A stretch of 41,787 nucleotides of DNA from an uncultured Alphaproteobacteria bacterium (GCA_902619375.1 CACNEB010000009.1:1-41787); one strand, 5' to 3'; shown: positions 7,357 to 15,864, counted from the stretch's first letter. The notes: generated from the letters alone by a model not told the origin. A program made the numbers and translations.

Positions 7357-8467
7357 TTCTACCCATTGCTTGTTTGATAAAAATATTTTTTAGTTTTCTA
7401 GAATTAGATAATGTCTGGTAACCAAATTTTACAATATTTTTTGTTAATGGAGTGAAGTTTTCATAGAGAAAATTTAAAGACGAGGTAAATGAGAGATAGG
7501 CCATGCTCTCTGTAAATCTCCTAGCAAAATAAACCTGATTTATATATTTACTTTCCAAGGAAAATTGGTTGGTTAGCTTACAAAGAGTTTGAATATCTCT
7601 AATGCCAAGATTCCAACCCTGCCCAGCAACAGGGTGTATTGACTTTAGAGCATCTCCTAACAAGATATAATTTGATTTATCTTTATTAATTTTGACAATA
7701 ATTGGATAATCATAAAAATTTTTATCAAAAATTATTTTACCATGTGAATTTATAAAATTTTTTTTTATAAGAGATTTAATATTATTATTTGTAATTTTTT
7801 GCTTTGATGAATATATAAAAGTTGACTTTAAATTATTCTTATAAGGAGATGGTAGGACAGCTAAAGGTCCATTTTTAGTAAATATTTCATATGCGGTATT
7901 ATTATGGACTTTGCTATGGGTAAAAAAACCAACATGTGCTAGTTGATAATTTTTATAAAATTTATCTTGAGTCTCATCTATAGAATTGAATTTTACTTTT
8001 TTACCAACAGATAAAATTATTTTTTTAAAAGAATAAATTTTATTTTTTATATTAATAATATTATTTTTAGGTAGATTATTATAGTCCAAATCAAAATTGT
8101 TTATCAGGATTTTTTTTTCTGAACAAGCTTTTATAGCTTCTGATAAAACTTCTTGATTAAAAACAACATTCCCCATGGATTCTTTATTGTTTTCAAAAAT
8201 TAAAGGATACTTATTTATATAATCTTTAATAATAATTTTATTTATGGGTTGAGGTTTAGATTTAAGCTTTGACCAAATTCCTATTTGATTAAGGAAGTCT
8301 TTTGAATTAGCATTTACAGCCAATGTTCTATTATCTTGAGATATTTTTCTCTGTTTATCAACCGCTAATACTTTGAACTTTTTCTGATGAAGCGCTAATG
8401 CTGCGAGTGATCCGATTAAACCAGCACCAACAATTAAAAAATCGTAATTATATATTTTCTTTTTCAT
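7340..8467 (-). CDS. UbiH/COQ6-family FAD-dependent hydroxylase (ubiquinone biosynthesis)
   Basis: Aromatic-ring hydroxylase of 375 aa, slightly short for the family. The FAD-binding GxGxxG appears at the N-terminus (FLIVGAGLIGSLAALAL, residues 10-24), followed by an acidic residue at the end of strand 2 (AVDKQ). The second FAD motif GDALKSIHPVAGQGWNLG lies at 271-288 and is typical of the UbiH/UbiF/VisC/COQ6 group. Members hydroxylate the ubiquinone ring precursor at C-5, C-1 or C-6, sometimes at more than one position in Alphaproteobacteria; which position applies here cannot be told. The start is 26 nt from the divergent ftsK start, so the two promoters share a very short space. Confidence 0.88.
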   Translation of the reverse strand: MKKKIYNYDFLIVGAGLIGSLAALALHQKKFKVLAVDKQRKISQDNRTLAVNANSKDFLNQIGIWSKLKSKPQPINKIIIKDYINKYPLIFENNKESMGNVVFNQEVLSEAIKACSEKKILINNFDLDYNNLPKNNIINIKNKIYSFKKIILSVGKKVKFNSIDETQDKFYKNYQLAHVGFFTHSKVHNNTAYEIFTKNGPLAVLPSPYKNNLKSTFIYSSKQKITNNNIKSLIKKNFINSHGKIIFDKNFYDYPIIVKINKDKSNYILLGDALKSIHPVAGQGWNLGIRDIQTLCKLTNQFSLESKYINQVYFARRFTESMAYLSFTSSLNFLYENFTPLTKNIVKFGYQTLSNSRKLKNIFIKQAMGRINLID

Positions 8468-8493
8468 TTAGACGCATATATTTATTTTAGGAA

Positions 8494-10551
8494 ATGAACA
8501 ATAACTATATTCCTCATATCTTTAAAGAAAAAATGTCATCTTACCTAAGATATGTTATTGCTTTTTTATATTTAACATTAAGTTTTATAACAATATTATC
8601 TTTAATATCATTCGATATAAATGATAACTCTTTTTTAACAAAAACAGATTTATCCTCTCACAACTTACTTGGAGATTTTGGCTCATATTACGCGAGTTTT
8701 GTATATTATACTTTTGGTATATTTGGTTATCTTTTTGTCATTTTTTTTCTAATTTTTTCTGTTTTAACCGCAATTGACAAACGTCCAAAATATATATTTA
8801 TAAGGTTAATTATTTTTTTTATTAGCTTAATTACTTTACCTCAAATTCTTATCTTTTATTTAGAAGAAATAAATTTGATTTCTGGAATTAATAATTGGGG
8901 GATTTATTCTCATAATGTTTTTGAAGTTACTGAGTCTAAAATTGTTAGCTTTATTTTATCATCAATTGGCCTATTATTATTTTTTGCTTCACAAAATATC
9001 TTTTCTTTAATCAAAATACCAAAAGTAAGACTTGACAATCTTTTTAAAAAGAATGATTTTCCAAAAAGCTCTTTTCATAAAAAAGAACCAGTCATCAATA
9101 ACTCATTATCAAATAAAAATAATTTAGATATTAATGACTCAAATGAGTTTCAAAATAATGAAAAAGATCAAGAATATTTTTCACCATCACTTGACATTCT
9201 AGAGTCAAATAATAGGTCATCAAAAGAAAAAGTTGATAACAATATTGAATCAAACTCTGAGTTATTAGAAAATGTTTTTTCTGATTTTAATATAGATATT
9301 AAAGTCATAAATGTAAAACTTGGTCCGGTAGTTACTTTATATGAAATACTTCCAGCAGCAGGGATTAAGATTAATACCATAATTAATTTGGCTGATGATA
9401 TATCTAGAAGTATGGGTGTTGGCGCAGTGAGAATAGCTCAAATATATGGAACACAATTTTTGGGAGTCGAGGTACCGAACAACCATCGCGAAACTGTAAC
9501 TATTAAAGAGCTGTTGAGTGATGATAATTTTAAAAATACATCATTAAAAATACCAATTTGTATTGGTAAGGATATATCTGGTAACATAGAGGTTATAGAT
9601 TTAAGTAAAACGCCACATCTTTTAGTAGCTGGGACAACTGGATCTGGTAAATCTGTGTTTATCAACACACTGTTGGCATCGATACTATATAAATTTCCTC
9701 CTGAAGATTTAAGACTAATATTAATAGACCCCAAAATGTTAGAACTTAGTGTGTATAACGATATTGCGCATCTCTTAACCCCTGTGGTAACAGAGCCCAA
9801 AAAAGCAATTATCACATTAAAATGGGTGTGCAAAGAAATGGAAAGAAGGTACGCCATGATGAACGAAGAAAATAGTAGATCGTTGGAAGGTTATAATCAA
9901 AAAGCATTAGAAAAACTTCCTTTCATTATAGTTTTTATTGATGAAATGGCTGACCTTATGATGACGGCAGGTAAGGAAGTAGAGCATTATGTTCAAAGAT
10001 TGGCACAAATGGCAAGAGCATGTGGTATTCATTTAGTGATGGCAACGCAAAGACCGAGCGTAGATATAATAACGGGAAGTATTAAGGCAAATTTTCCATC
10101 ACGGATAAGTTTTCAAGTTGCAAGTAAGTATGATAGTAGAACTGTCTTAGGAGAAATAGGTGCTGAACAATTACTAGGCAATGGGGATATGTTAATGACA
10201 AAAAACGGAGGCAATTTAATTAGATATCAATCAGCTTTCATATCAGACAGCGAAGTAAATAAATTGATAAACGAAATAAAAAAGGGTCAAAAAGTAGAAT
10301 ATCTAAATGAGCTTGAAGAAATTATTAATAATAATGATGATAATTTTGACTCTTTGAGCGATGAAGACGAAGAATTGATTACAAAGTCAATAGACTTAAT
10401 TAAAAGCACTAATAAAGCTTCGACAAGTTTCCTTCAGAGAAATTTTCAGATTGGGTATAATAAAGCTGCAAGAATTATGGAAGCATTAGAACAGAGGGGG
10501 ATTGTATCATCACCTAATCATGCTGGAAAAAGGGATATACTAATCAATTAA
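8494..10551 (+). CDS. ftsK: DNA translocase FtsK
   Basis: Septal DNA pump of 685 aa that clears chromosome termini and activates dimer resolution. The N-terminal ~175 residues hold four hydrophobic membrane segments. A short Asn/Ser/Lys-rich linker (about 180-255) follows, then the alpha-beta motor domain with Walker A GTTGSGKS at 380-387 and Walker B VFIDEMADL (Asp483-Glu484), MATQRPSVDIITGSIKANFP and QLLGNGDML. The C-terminal winged-helix gamma domain (STSFLQRNFQIGYNKAARIMEALE) would read KOPS. The linker is much shorter than in E. coli, as is usual outside enterics. The 3' end overlaps the convergent next gene by 12 nt. Confidence 0.96.
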   Translation: MNNNYIPHIFKEKMSSYLRYVIAFLYLTLSFITILSLISFDINDNSFLTKTDLSSHNLLGDFGSYYASFVYYTFGIFGYLFVIFFLIFSVLTAIDKRPKYIFIRLIIFFISLITLPQILIFYLEEINLISGINNWGIYSHNVFEVTESKIVSFILSSIGLLLFFASQNIFSLIKIPKVRLDNLFKKNDFPKSSFHKKEPVINNSLSNKNNLDINDSNEFQNNEKDQEYFSPSLDILESNNRSSKEKVDNNIESNSELLENVFSDFNIDIKVINVKLGPVVTLYEILPAAGIKINTIINLADDISRSMGVGAVRIAQIYGTQFLGVEVPNNHRETVTIKELLSDDNFKNTSLKIPICIGKDISGNIEVIDLSKTPHLLVAGTTGSGKSVFINTLLASILYKFPPEDLRLILIDPKMLELSVYNDIAHLLTPVVTEPKKAIITLKWVCKEMERRYAMMNEENSRSLEGYNQKALEKLPFIIVFIDEMADLMMTAGKEVEHYVQRLAQMARACGIHLVMATQRPSVDIITGSIKANFPSRISFQVASKYDSRTVLGEIGAEQLLGNGDMLMTKNGGNLIRYQSAFISDSEVNKLINEIKKGQKVEYLNELEEIINNNDDNFDSLSDEDEELITKSIDLIKSTNKASTSFLQRNFQIGYNKAARIMEALEQRGIVSSPNHAGKRDILIN

Positions 10552-11070
10552 AAGTTTGATGATACTTTGTTTAGAAAAATAATTTAAATTGTAATTAAAT
10601 TCTTTTTCAAATAAGTTTTTTAGATTGGTCAAGTGAGTATCTAATTTATTAAGCTGTATATTTTTATCACTAGGCCACAAAACTTTGTATAACTCCATTT
10701 TTTCTGTACCAGATTTATTTAAAAGTAAATTATTTAGTATAATTGAGTGGGTATGAGTTAGTTTAATACTGATGTTTTTATTTTCAATTTTTTGAGGTAA
10801 AGGATAATAGATAAATTGATCAAACTTAAAAAAAATATTAGAAAGAATTGAAAATAAATTTGAATGTAGACTATAGAGAGATATTGGCTTTTTTAGACTA
10901 ATTTTTATTTCATCAGAGTAAATCCTTATGTTTTCATTAGAATTTTCAACAAAAATTTTTTTGAAAAAAGATTTTTCAGTGTTTTCTGTTAAGTAATCAA
11001 TATTGTATGTTAATAAATTTATAATGTGATCAGTAATAAAATCTTTTCTTTTGGAAGTTAATAAGAACAT
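10540..11070 (-). CDS. Protein with a winged-helix (OmpR C-terminal-like) tail, function unknown
   Basis: Protein of 176 aa. The C-terminal ~70 residues (KMELYKVLWPSDKNIQLNKLDTH, then LTNLKNLFEKEF) resemble the winged-helix effector domain of OmpR-type regulators, where ELLxxVW...LDxHIxxLRKKL is typical. The preceding strand pattern (IRIYSDEIKISLKK.. PISLYSLHSNL) looks beta-rich. There is no receiver domain with a phosphorylatable Asp motif, so this is not a standard response regulator. The gene starts 4 nt after the LolA-like gene and is the last gene of the leftward yggS operon. Its 3' end overlaps ftsK by 12 nt. DNA binding is an inference from fold resemblance only. Confidence 0.5.
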   Translation of the reverse strand: MFLLTSKRKDFITDHIINLLTYNIDYLTENTEKSFFKKIFVENSNENIRIYSDEIKISLKKPISLYSLHSNLFSILSNIFFKFDQFIYYPLPQKIENKNISIKLTHTHSIILNNLLLNKSGTEKMELYKVLWPSDKNIQLNKLDTHLTNLKNLFEKEFNYNLNYFSKQSIIKLLID

Positions 11071-11073
11071 GTT

Positions 11074-11559
11074 TTAAAAATTATACCTAAAATAAGGACT
11101 GTGTTGAAAATATAAATCTAGAATCTCACCAGATTTACAATTTTGGAAATAAATACTTAGATTTAAATCATCTGAGACAATTGCAAGTCTTTTAATGAAA
11201 TCAATATTGCTACTCTTTTCGACAATGATCTTATAATCATTAATAATATAGTTTTTCTCAAAAAATGGGTGATCTTTTGTAATTTTAACCAAATGATTAA
11301 TTAAATTATTCTCAACATCATAACTGTTAATTTGTTTTCTATTGTTATTTTTACTTATAGTTGTCTCACCATTTTTATAAATAATTGTAAACAAATTTTT
11401 GTCAAGATACTCATATCTTAGGCTGTCTTTCTTTAAAAGAACCAATCCTTGTTGTGTGAAACCATCCTTATAGACTTCTTCAAAATTACACGCAAATTCT
11501 ATAGCTAGCAGATAGTAAATATTCCCAAAAAATATAATTATAGATAAAATAAATTTCAT
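11074..11559 (-). CDS. LolA-like periplasmic protein (candidate lipoprotein carrier)
   Basis: I place the start at the ATG at 11559, which overlaps the yggS stop as ATGA and puts a signal peptide (MKFILSIIIFFGNIYYLLA) first; this gives 161 aa instead of 175. The mature part contains TQQGLVLLKKDSLRYEYLDK and IIYKNGETTISKNN, matching the LolA pattern FTQxGxLxLxRPGxLRFEYxxP...VxDGxxLxxYD. LolA carries lipoproteins across the periplasm. In Alphaproteobacteria lolA usually sits beside ftsK, and here it is two genes away. The protein is short and the match modest; two cysteines (FACN, QNCK) may form a disulfide. Read this as a LolA-fold candidate rather than proven LolA. Confidence 0.5.
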   Translation of the reverse strand: MKFILSIIIFFGNIYYLLAIEFACNFEEVYKDGFTQQGLVLLKKDSLRYEYLDKNLFTIIYKNGETTISKNNNRKQINSYDVENNLINHLVKITKDHPFFEKNYIINDYKIIVEKSSNIDFIKRLAIVSDDLNLSIYFQNCKSGEILDLYFQHSPYFRYNF

Positions 11560-12188
11560 ATAAATATTTTTGAGCCAACTCTTATTAAATTTGATCCGCA
11601 TTCTAACGCAGCCAAATAATCATTACTCATTCCCATACTTAACAAAAGCTTATCATTTAATTTACTCTTAATTTCTCTCATTTTATTAAAATAGAATTTA
11701 GCATCAGAATTGATAGGGGGAATGCACATCAATCCAACAATATTTAAATTTTTTTCTAAAGAATAATTGTATAAATTTTCTAATTCATTTAATAGTACAC
11801 CTGACTTTTGTTTTTCTTCACCGATATTAATCTGAATGTAAAACGATTTTGTTTTTGATTTCTTTTTCTCTTTTAATTTTGAAATTGTGTCAATTAATTT
11901 GTATCGATCAATTGTTTGAATGGTATCAAAAATTGCTAAAGCATCCTCCGCTTTGTTAGACTGAAGAGGGCCAATGAGATGTAATTTAAAATTATATTTC
12001 AAAAGATCATTTGTAAATTTACTCTTAGCTTCTTGAACTCTATTTTCCCCAAATAAATTTGCACCATCTTTCATTAAGCTCTCTATATCTGTTACAGATC
12101 TATTTTTTGAAACTATTAATAATTTAGTATCTTTATAATTAGTGAGTAACGATTTGATTTTGCTGTAGTTTTTATTATTAACTGTCAA
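11556..12188 (-). CDS. yggS: YggS/PROSC-family PLP homeostasis protein
   Basis: Pyridoxal-phosphate-binding protein of 210 aa with a TIM-barrel fold; the family (PLPBP, YggS) controls free PLP levels and has no proven enzymatic turnover. Visible motifs are LLIVSKNRS (Lys that binds PLP), NLFGENRVQEA, LHLIGPLQSNK, TIQTIDR, IQINIGEEKQKSGV, GLMCIPP and LSMGMSNDYLAALECGSNLIRVGS. All are in family order. It overlaps the upstream sulfotransferase-like gene and the downstream LolA-like gene by 4 nt each (ATGA), so the four genes 13156-10540 form one leftward operon. Confidence 0.93.
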   Translation of the reverse strand: MTVNNKNYSKIKSLLTNYKDTKLLIVSKNRSVTDIESLMKDGANLFGENRVQEAKSKFTNDLLKYNFKLHLIGPLQSNKAEDALAIFDTIQTIDRYKLIDTISKLKEKKKSKTKSFYIQINIGEEKQKSGVLLNELENLYNYSLEKNLNIVGLMCIPPINSDAKFYFNKMREIKSKLNDKLLLSMGMSNDYLAALECGSNLIRVGSKIFI

Positions 12189-13156
12189 AGTTCTGGTTTA
12201 TAGCTAAGTTTTTCTGCCATTTTTCCAATATCACGATCAAGTATTTTTAATTCTTTATTTGAAAAAGTAACATTTTCTAAAATATCTTTTTTTAGAGGAT
12301 TTTGTGATATGTAGTTTTGTAAATAAGAATAATCTAAATCAAGATCTAAGCCTGATTGTATTAAATGTGAAGTTAACTCAGATAATTTCTGAAGTGGGTC
12401 AGAAACAAGATCTTCTTCTCTTAAAATAAAACCTCGAAACGTGCTTATCACATTAGGGTTAGTCCAACTTGAGACGTTTGTTGACCAACTTTGTCTATTT
12501 TCTGAAACAAAATATTTATCATCTTCATATTTATGCTGTAGGTCATTAGTTTCACCAGATATTAATTCTTGCATATGATTGATTTTATTATCAGAGAGGT
12601 TTTGCGATTTATTTCTTTTAAATATCTCATAAGGATTTTTAGTAATATAAATAAAGCTTCTGGTGAGAAAATAATGAGTAAAATATGTTTTGTTGACAGT
12701 TTCAAAAAAGGATGCTGAGGAGTTAAGAATTTTAAAATCTTCATTTTTTTCTGACAGTAAATATTGATACACATAACTCATGTTGCACAAGTCTTGAAAA
12801 TCAACTTTATAAATATTTCTTGTCTTAATAAGCTCATATAATTCATCAACATATTTTGATGGATTAGTGAATGAAACTTTATTATGTGAGAACAAATCTA
12901 TTAAAAATTTATTTATATATTTGCATGTACCTTGTTCAAAACTATTAACCCAAATTAAATTTTTATTGAACAGTTTTTCAAATTTTTGCTCAGACAGAAA
13001 TTTTGAAAGATAATCATTTAATATTTTAAGATCAGACTTATTGTTTTGTATATAATTTTTTTTAATTATATTCCTTATCTCAATTAGATCGCCCTTTTCA
13101 ATAAATGAACTCAAAAGATTATGGTGATATTTATCTTTGATTTTATTAAGAAACAT
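12185..13156 (-). CDS. Divergent sulfotransferase-like protein with a degenerate PAPS loop
   Basis: I chose the ATG at 13156 (323 aa); the longer frame to 13222 would run into the divergent neighbouring gene. The sulfotransferase pattern is visible: a strand-loop LIWVNSFEQGTCKYI where active enzymes have (P)(K/R)SGTT; FIYITKNPYEIFKR, matching the 3'-phosphate loop (YxxRNPxDxxxS); and SWSTNVSSWTNP followed by REEDLVSDPLQKL, matching the SW..HVxSW...RYEDL.xDP block. The phosphate-binding Lys/Arg of the first loop appears replaced (FEQGT), so catalysis is doubtful. It is divergent to a full TPR-sulfotransferase only 25 nt away and heads the leftward operon with yggS. Confidence 0.65.
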   Translation of the reverse strand: MFLNKIKDKYHHNLLSSFIEKGDLIEIRNIIKKNYIQNNKSDLKILNDYLSKFLSEQKFEKLFNKNLIWVNSFEQGTCKYINKFLIDLFSHNKVSFTNPSKYVDELYELIKTRNIYKVDFQDLCNMSYVYQYLLSEKNEDFKILNSSASFFETVNKTYFTHYFLTRSFIYITKNPYEIFKRNKSQNLSDNKINHMQELISGETNDLQHKYEDDKYFVSENRQSWSTNVSSWTNPNVISTFRGFILREEDLVSDPLQKLSELTSHLIQSGLDLDLDYSYLQNYISQNPLKKDILENVTFSNKELKILDRDIGKMAEKLSYKPEL

Positions 13157-13181
13157 ATAAATTTCACTAATATAGCTTTTT

Positions 13182-14735
13182 ATGTCGAATAGTCTACTCT
13201 CACAAATTATTGAAAATATCAATAATTCAAAATTTCATGAGGCAGAACAATTAGCATGGGAACTTTACAATAAGAGCAATAATGACTTTACGATTGTAAA
13301 AACCCTAGCACTTACACTTTTGCTTCAAAATAAATATAATGGAGCAATAGATTTTTATCAAAAAGCTGAAAAAATAAACTCAAATGATTTTGATGTAATA
13401 AATAATATCTCTCATTTGTATTTAAAAATTGAGGAATTTGAAAAATCGTTTTTTTATTCAAATAAAGCTCAAAAATTAAAAGAGGATGCTTACCAGCCAT
13501 ATATTACTTTACTAGAGCTGTATTTAAGAAAAAGAGATTATGAAGTTGCTTATACATATACAGAAAAAATTCTTAAAAGGATAAATTTTGAACAACTAAT
13601 AAAAAATCCAAATGTTATATACGTTATTCTTGATACTTATTTTGCTCTTTTCAAAAAAGATGAGGCTCTGAAATTTATAGAATATGCATATAAAAAAGTA
13701 TTCAACCCTGAAATATTTTACTACCACTCAACTTTTAGTCCTGAAACTATGTCAGATGAAATTATTAATGCAGGAAAAAAAATATTAGATTTTGATGGCT
13801 ATAAAAACCATATTGAAAAAGGAAAAACTGTAGGGCCTATACTATTTGGACTTGCAAAATATTATGAAAATAAAAAAGACATTGAAACTTCAGATAAATA
13901 TTATTTATCCTCTAATAAGGAAATTTCAACTATTCAAAGATACCAACCTCTCTTGAACCAAAAACTAATTCACAGAATAAAAGAAATATTTTCCGACATT
14001 AAAAACTTCCCATTTAAGCAATGCTCTGGTGAGGGTTTGATCTTCATAGTTGGTATGCCAAGATCAGGCACAACATTAATTGAGTCTATAGTTGCCTCAG
14101 CGCCTGATACAATATCAGGTGGAGAGCTAGTATCTTTTTATGATTTGATTAAAGCTTCTTTTGAGGAGGATGAAGATTCAGTTTTACATAACGATCCTGG
14201 GTCAATATATGAAAACCGAATTAAATTTATAAGACAAGGTAATAAGTTTTTTATTGACAAATTACCGGGCAATTATACATCCATTGGACACATTGCTCAT
14301 ATTTTTCCTAAAGCCAAAATTATTTATGTTAAAAGAGATCCATGGGATAATGCTATTTCACTTTTTAAACAATTTTATGTTTCCAACATACCTTACGCCT
14401 CTACATTTTTTAACATTGCAGTGATATATGCAAACCATGAAGAATTCATCAGATATTGGCAGAATGATATGCAAATAGATTTTCTTACAGTTAATTATGA
14501 AGATCTTGTCAAAGATACTACTAAAATAGCAGAGTTGATATTTAAACACTGCAATATTACTCATAAGTACAGCCCTGAGAAGAGAAAGAATTTTTTTGCG
14601 AGAACTGCAAGTAAAAATCAAGTAAATAAGGACGTTCATACCTCGTCAATTGGCAAGAAATCTTTTGAGTCTTTTAGAGAAGAGTTTTACAAGTCCCTAG
14701 AAAATCAAAGAATCTATTGGGCTAATTTGAATTAG
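13182..14735 (+). CDS. TPR-repeat sulfotransferase
   Basis: Protein of 517 aa with an N-terminal TPR region (about residues 1-250; for example AEQLAWELYNKSNNDF and YNGAIDFYQKAEKINSND) and a C-terminal sulfotransferase domain. The PAPS 5'-phosphosulfate loop GMPRSGTT is at 291-298; the 3'-phosphate region reads IIYVKRDPWDNAISLFKQFY; the tail has VNYEDLVKDTTKIAELIF. No signal peptide is seen. Such TPR-sulfotransferases, related in part to tyrosylprotein sulfotransferases, are frequent in marine Alphaproteobacteria; the acceptor is unknown. The gene is transcribed alone and is followed within 6 nt by a small hairpin. Confidence 0.88.
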   Translation: MSNSLLSQIIENINNSKFHEAEQLAWELYNKSNNDFTIVKTLALTLLLQNKYNGAIDFYQKAEKINSNDFDVINNISHLYLKIEEFEKSFFYSNKAQKLKEDAYQPYITLLELYLRKRDYEVAYTYTEKILKRINFEQLIKNPNVIYVILDTYFALFKKDEALKFIEYAYKKVFNPEIFYYHSTFSPETMSDEIINAGKKILDFDGYKNHIEKGKTVGPILFGLAKYYENKKDIETSDKYYLSSNKEISTIQRYQPLLNQKLIHRIKEIFSDIKNFPFKQCSGEGLIFIVGMPRSGTTLIESIVASAPDTISGGELVSFYDLIKASFEEDEDSVLHNDPGSIYENRIKFIRQGNKFFIDKLPGNYTSIGHIAHIFPKAKIIYVKRDPWDNAISLFKQFYVSNIPYASTFFNIAVIYANHEEFIRYWQNDMQIDFLTVNYEDLVKDTTKIAELIFKHCNITHKYSPEKRKNFFARTASKNQVNKDVHTSSIGKKSFESFREEFYKSLENQRIYWANLN

Positions 14736-14740
14736 TTAAG

Positions 14741-14758
14741 TGTTGCAAAAGTGCAACA
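14741..14758. repeat. 7-bp inverted repeat just after the sulfotransferase stop
   Basis: TGTTGCA-AAAG-TGCAACA. It lies 5 nt after the stop codon at 14735. There is no T-run after it, so it is a poor intrinsic terminator. It may cap the 3' end of the sulfotransferase message or be a protein-binding site in the porin control region. Confidence 0.5.
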
Positions 14759-14772
14759 AATTCTAAAACTTA

Positions 14773-14784
14773 GCCAAATTTGGC
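14773..14784. promoter_or_regulatory. 12-bp palindrome in the porin upstream region (operator candidate)
   Basis: GCCAAATTTGGC, a perfect dyad 76 nt before the porin ATG, and the most GC-rich word in an otherwise AT-rich spacer. Its position would suit an operator or activator site for the porin. I cannot name a regulator from the sequence. Confidence 0.4.
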
Positions 14785-14828
14785 ATTAATTTATTCAAAT
14801 TTTACTCAAAAACAGCATATTTAAACTC

Positions 14829-14842
14829 GATTAATATTAATC
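14829..14842. promoter_or_regulatory. 14-bp palindrome in the porin leader
   Basis: GATTAATATTAATC, a perfect dyad ending 17 nt before the porin ATG and just upstream of the ribosome binding site AAAGGA (14846-14851). In the mRNA it could form a short stem that affects ribosome access or stability; as DNA it could be an operator. No transcription start is known, so the role is open. Confidence 0.4.
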
Positions 14843-14859
14843 TCGAAAGGACTAATAAT

Positions 14860-15813
14860 ATGAAAAAACTATTAATTATGGTATCTGCTTTAACAGCTGC
14901 TGTTTTCTCATCTGCAAAAGCAGAAGTGACTGTATCTGGTTCTGCAGGTGTACATGTTACATCAGGTGGTAACGTTCTTGATGGTACTGGTGCTAGTAGA
15001 TCTACATCAGGTACATTATTCATGAACGGTGCTGGTGTATCATTCGCAATGTCAACAACAACTGCAGGTGGTATGACTGTATCATCAAGCGGTGGTATTA
15101 CTTTAGATAGTAATGATGCTGACAACACAAAAGGTGTATCTGGTTTAGCTAGTGTATCTTTTGCTTCTGACGGATTTACATTCACAATTGGTGATGTTGA
15201 TTTAGTTGGTGACTCAACTGGTGAAGTTGGTAACGTTGCAAGTGCTGCTGTTGATAATGGTGGTTACACTGCTACTGGTATTGCTACTGGTGTTGCTGAC
15301 ACTGAAGGTTACGGATTTACTGCGTCAACATCTGTTGGAGCAGCATCTGTAAGTCTTGCTTATTTGCTTGATACAAAAAATGAAGGTGTGAACAACGCTG
15401 AAAGTGCATCAAACGAATATGGAACAGGTCTTTCTATTTCTATGCCTATGGGTCCATTGACTCTTGGTTTGGGTTATGCAAACATCGACGGTACAGCTGA
15501 TGAGACAACAAATGGTGTAACATTAGCATACGCTGTTGCTGGTGGTACATTAACTCTTGGTTACGAAAGCACAGACGAAGCTACTGACTCTACAACAATG
15601 GCTGCTGCGTTCACAGGATCACTTGATGCTGACACAAGCTACTCCATTGGTTACACAGACGGTGAGCAAGGAACAGCTGCTTCAACACAATTAGAAGCTG
15701 TAGTTTCAAGATCACTTGGTGGTGGTGTATCAGTATATGCTGAGATCCAGGAAAATGGTGGTACAGGTACTTCAGGTACTAACATGTCATTTGGTACAAC
15801 TGTAGCATTCTAA
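14860..15813 (+). CDS. Acidic outer-membrane porin-like beta-barrel protein
   Basis: Protein of 317 aa with a signal peptide (MKKLLIMVSALTAAVFSSAKA, cleavage before EVTVSG). The mature part is made of alternating Gly/Ser/Thr-rich amphipathic strands (VTVSGSAGVHV, GLSISMPMGPLTLGLGYA, GGVSVYAEIQENG) and ends in a terminal Phe (TTVAF), the outer-membrane sorting signal of porins. Length and strand style fit general Gram-negative porins. By my count the mature protein has about 31 Asp/Glu but only 2 Lys and 2 Arg, which is striking in a Lys-rich genome. Its codon and base use is clearly richer in G+C than its neighbours, as expected for high expression. It has a strong Shine-Dalgarno, its own leader and a strong terminator, so it is monocistronic. 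Confidence 0.85.
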   Translation: MKKLLIMVSALTAAVFSSAKAEVTVSGSAGVHVTSGGNVLDGTGASRSTSGTLFMNGAGVSFAMSTTTAGGMTVSSSGGITLDSNDADNTKGVSGLASVSFASDGFTFTIGDVDLVGDSTGEVGNVASAAVDNGGYTATGIATGVADTEGYGFTASTSVGAASVSLAYLLDTKNEGVNNAESASNEYGTGLSISMPMGPLTLGLGYANIDGTADETTNGVTLAYAVAGGTLTLGYESTDEATDSTTMAAAFTGSLDADTSYSIGYTDGEQGTAASTQLEAVVSRSLGGGVSVYAEIQENGGTGTSGTNMSFGTTVAF

Positions 15814-15832
15814 TATTAACCTAAAATCTTAT

Positions 15833-15864
15833 AAAAAGGCGAGTTTTTACTCGCCTTTTTTTTT
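15833..15864 (+). terminator. Rho-independent terminator of the porin gene
   Basis: An 11-bp perfect stem (15833-15843 with 15850-15860, core GGCGAG/CTCGCC), a 6-nt loop TTTTTA and an uninterrupted T run from 15856 to 15864. It starts 19 nt after the porin stop. It is the only textbook intrinsic terminator I find in the window, which matches a heavily transcribed single gene. Confidence 0.95.

Noticed and set aside
11560-11601. 14-residue longer start of the LolA-like protein
   Set aside because: It would overlap yggS by 46 nt and bury the signal peptide; the ATG at 11559 gives an ATGA joint.
13157-13222. Longer N-terminus of the leftward sulfotransferase-like gene
   Set aside because: It would overlap the start of the divergent TPR-sulfotransferase by 41 nt; the ATG at 13156 avoids this.
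14821-14834. CtrA-type TTAA-N7-TTAA site before the porin
   Set aside because: The spacing is six, not seven, and TTAA words are common at this base composition.
14802-15185. 127-aa open frame antisense to the porin
   Set aside because: It is a by-product of the Gly/Ser/Thr-rich repeats of the porin; it has no start context and the other strand has a signal peptide and terminator.
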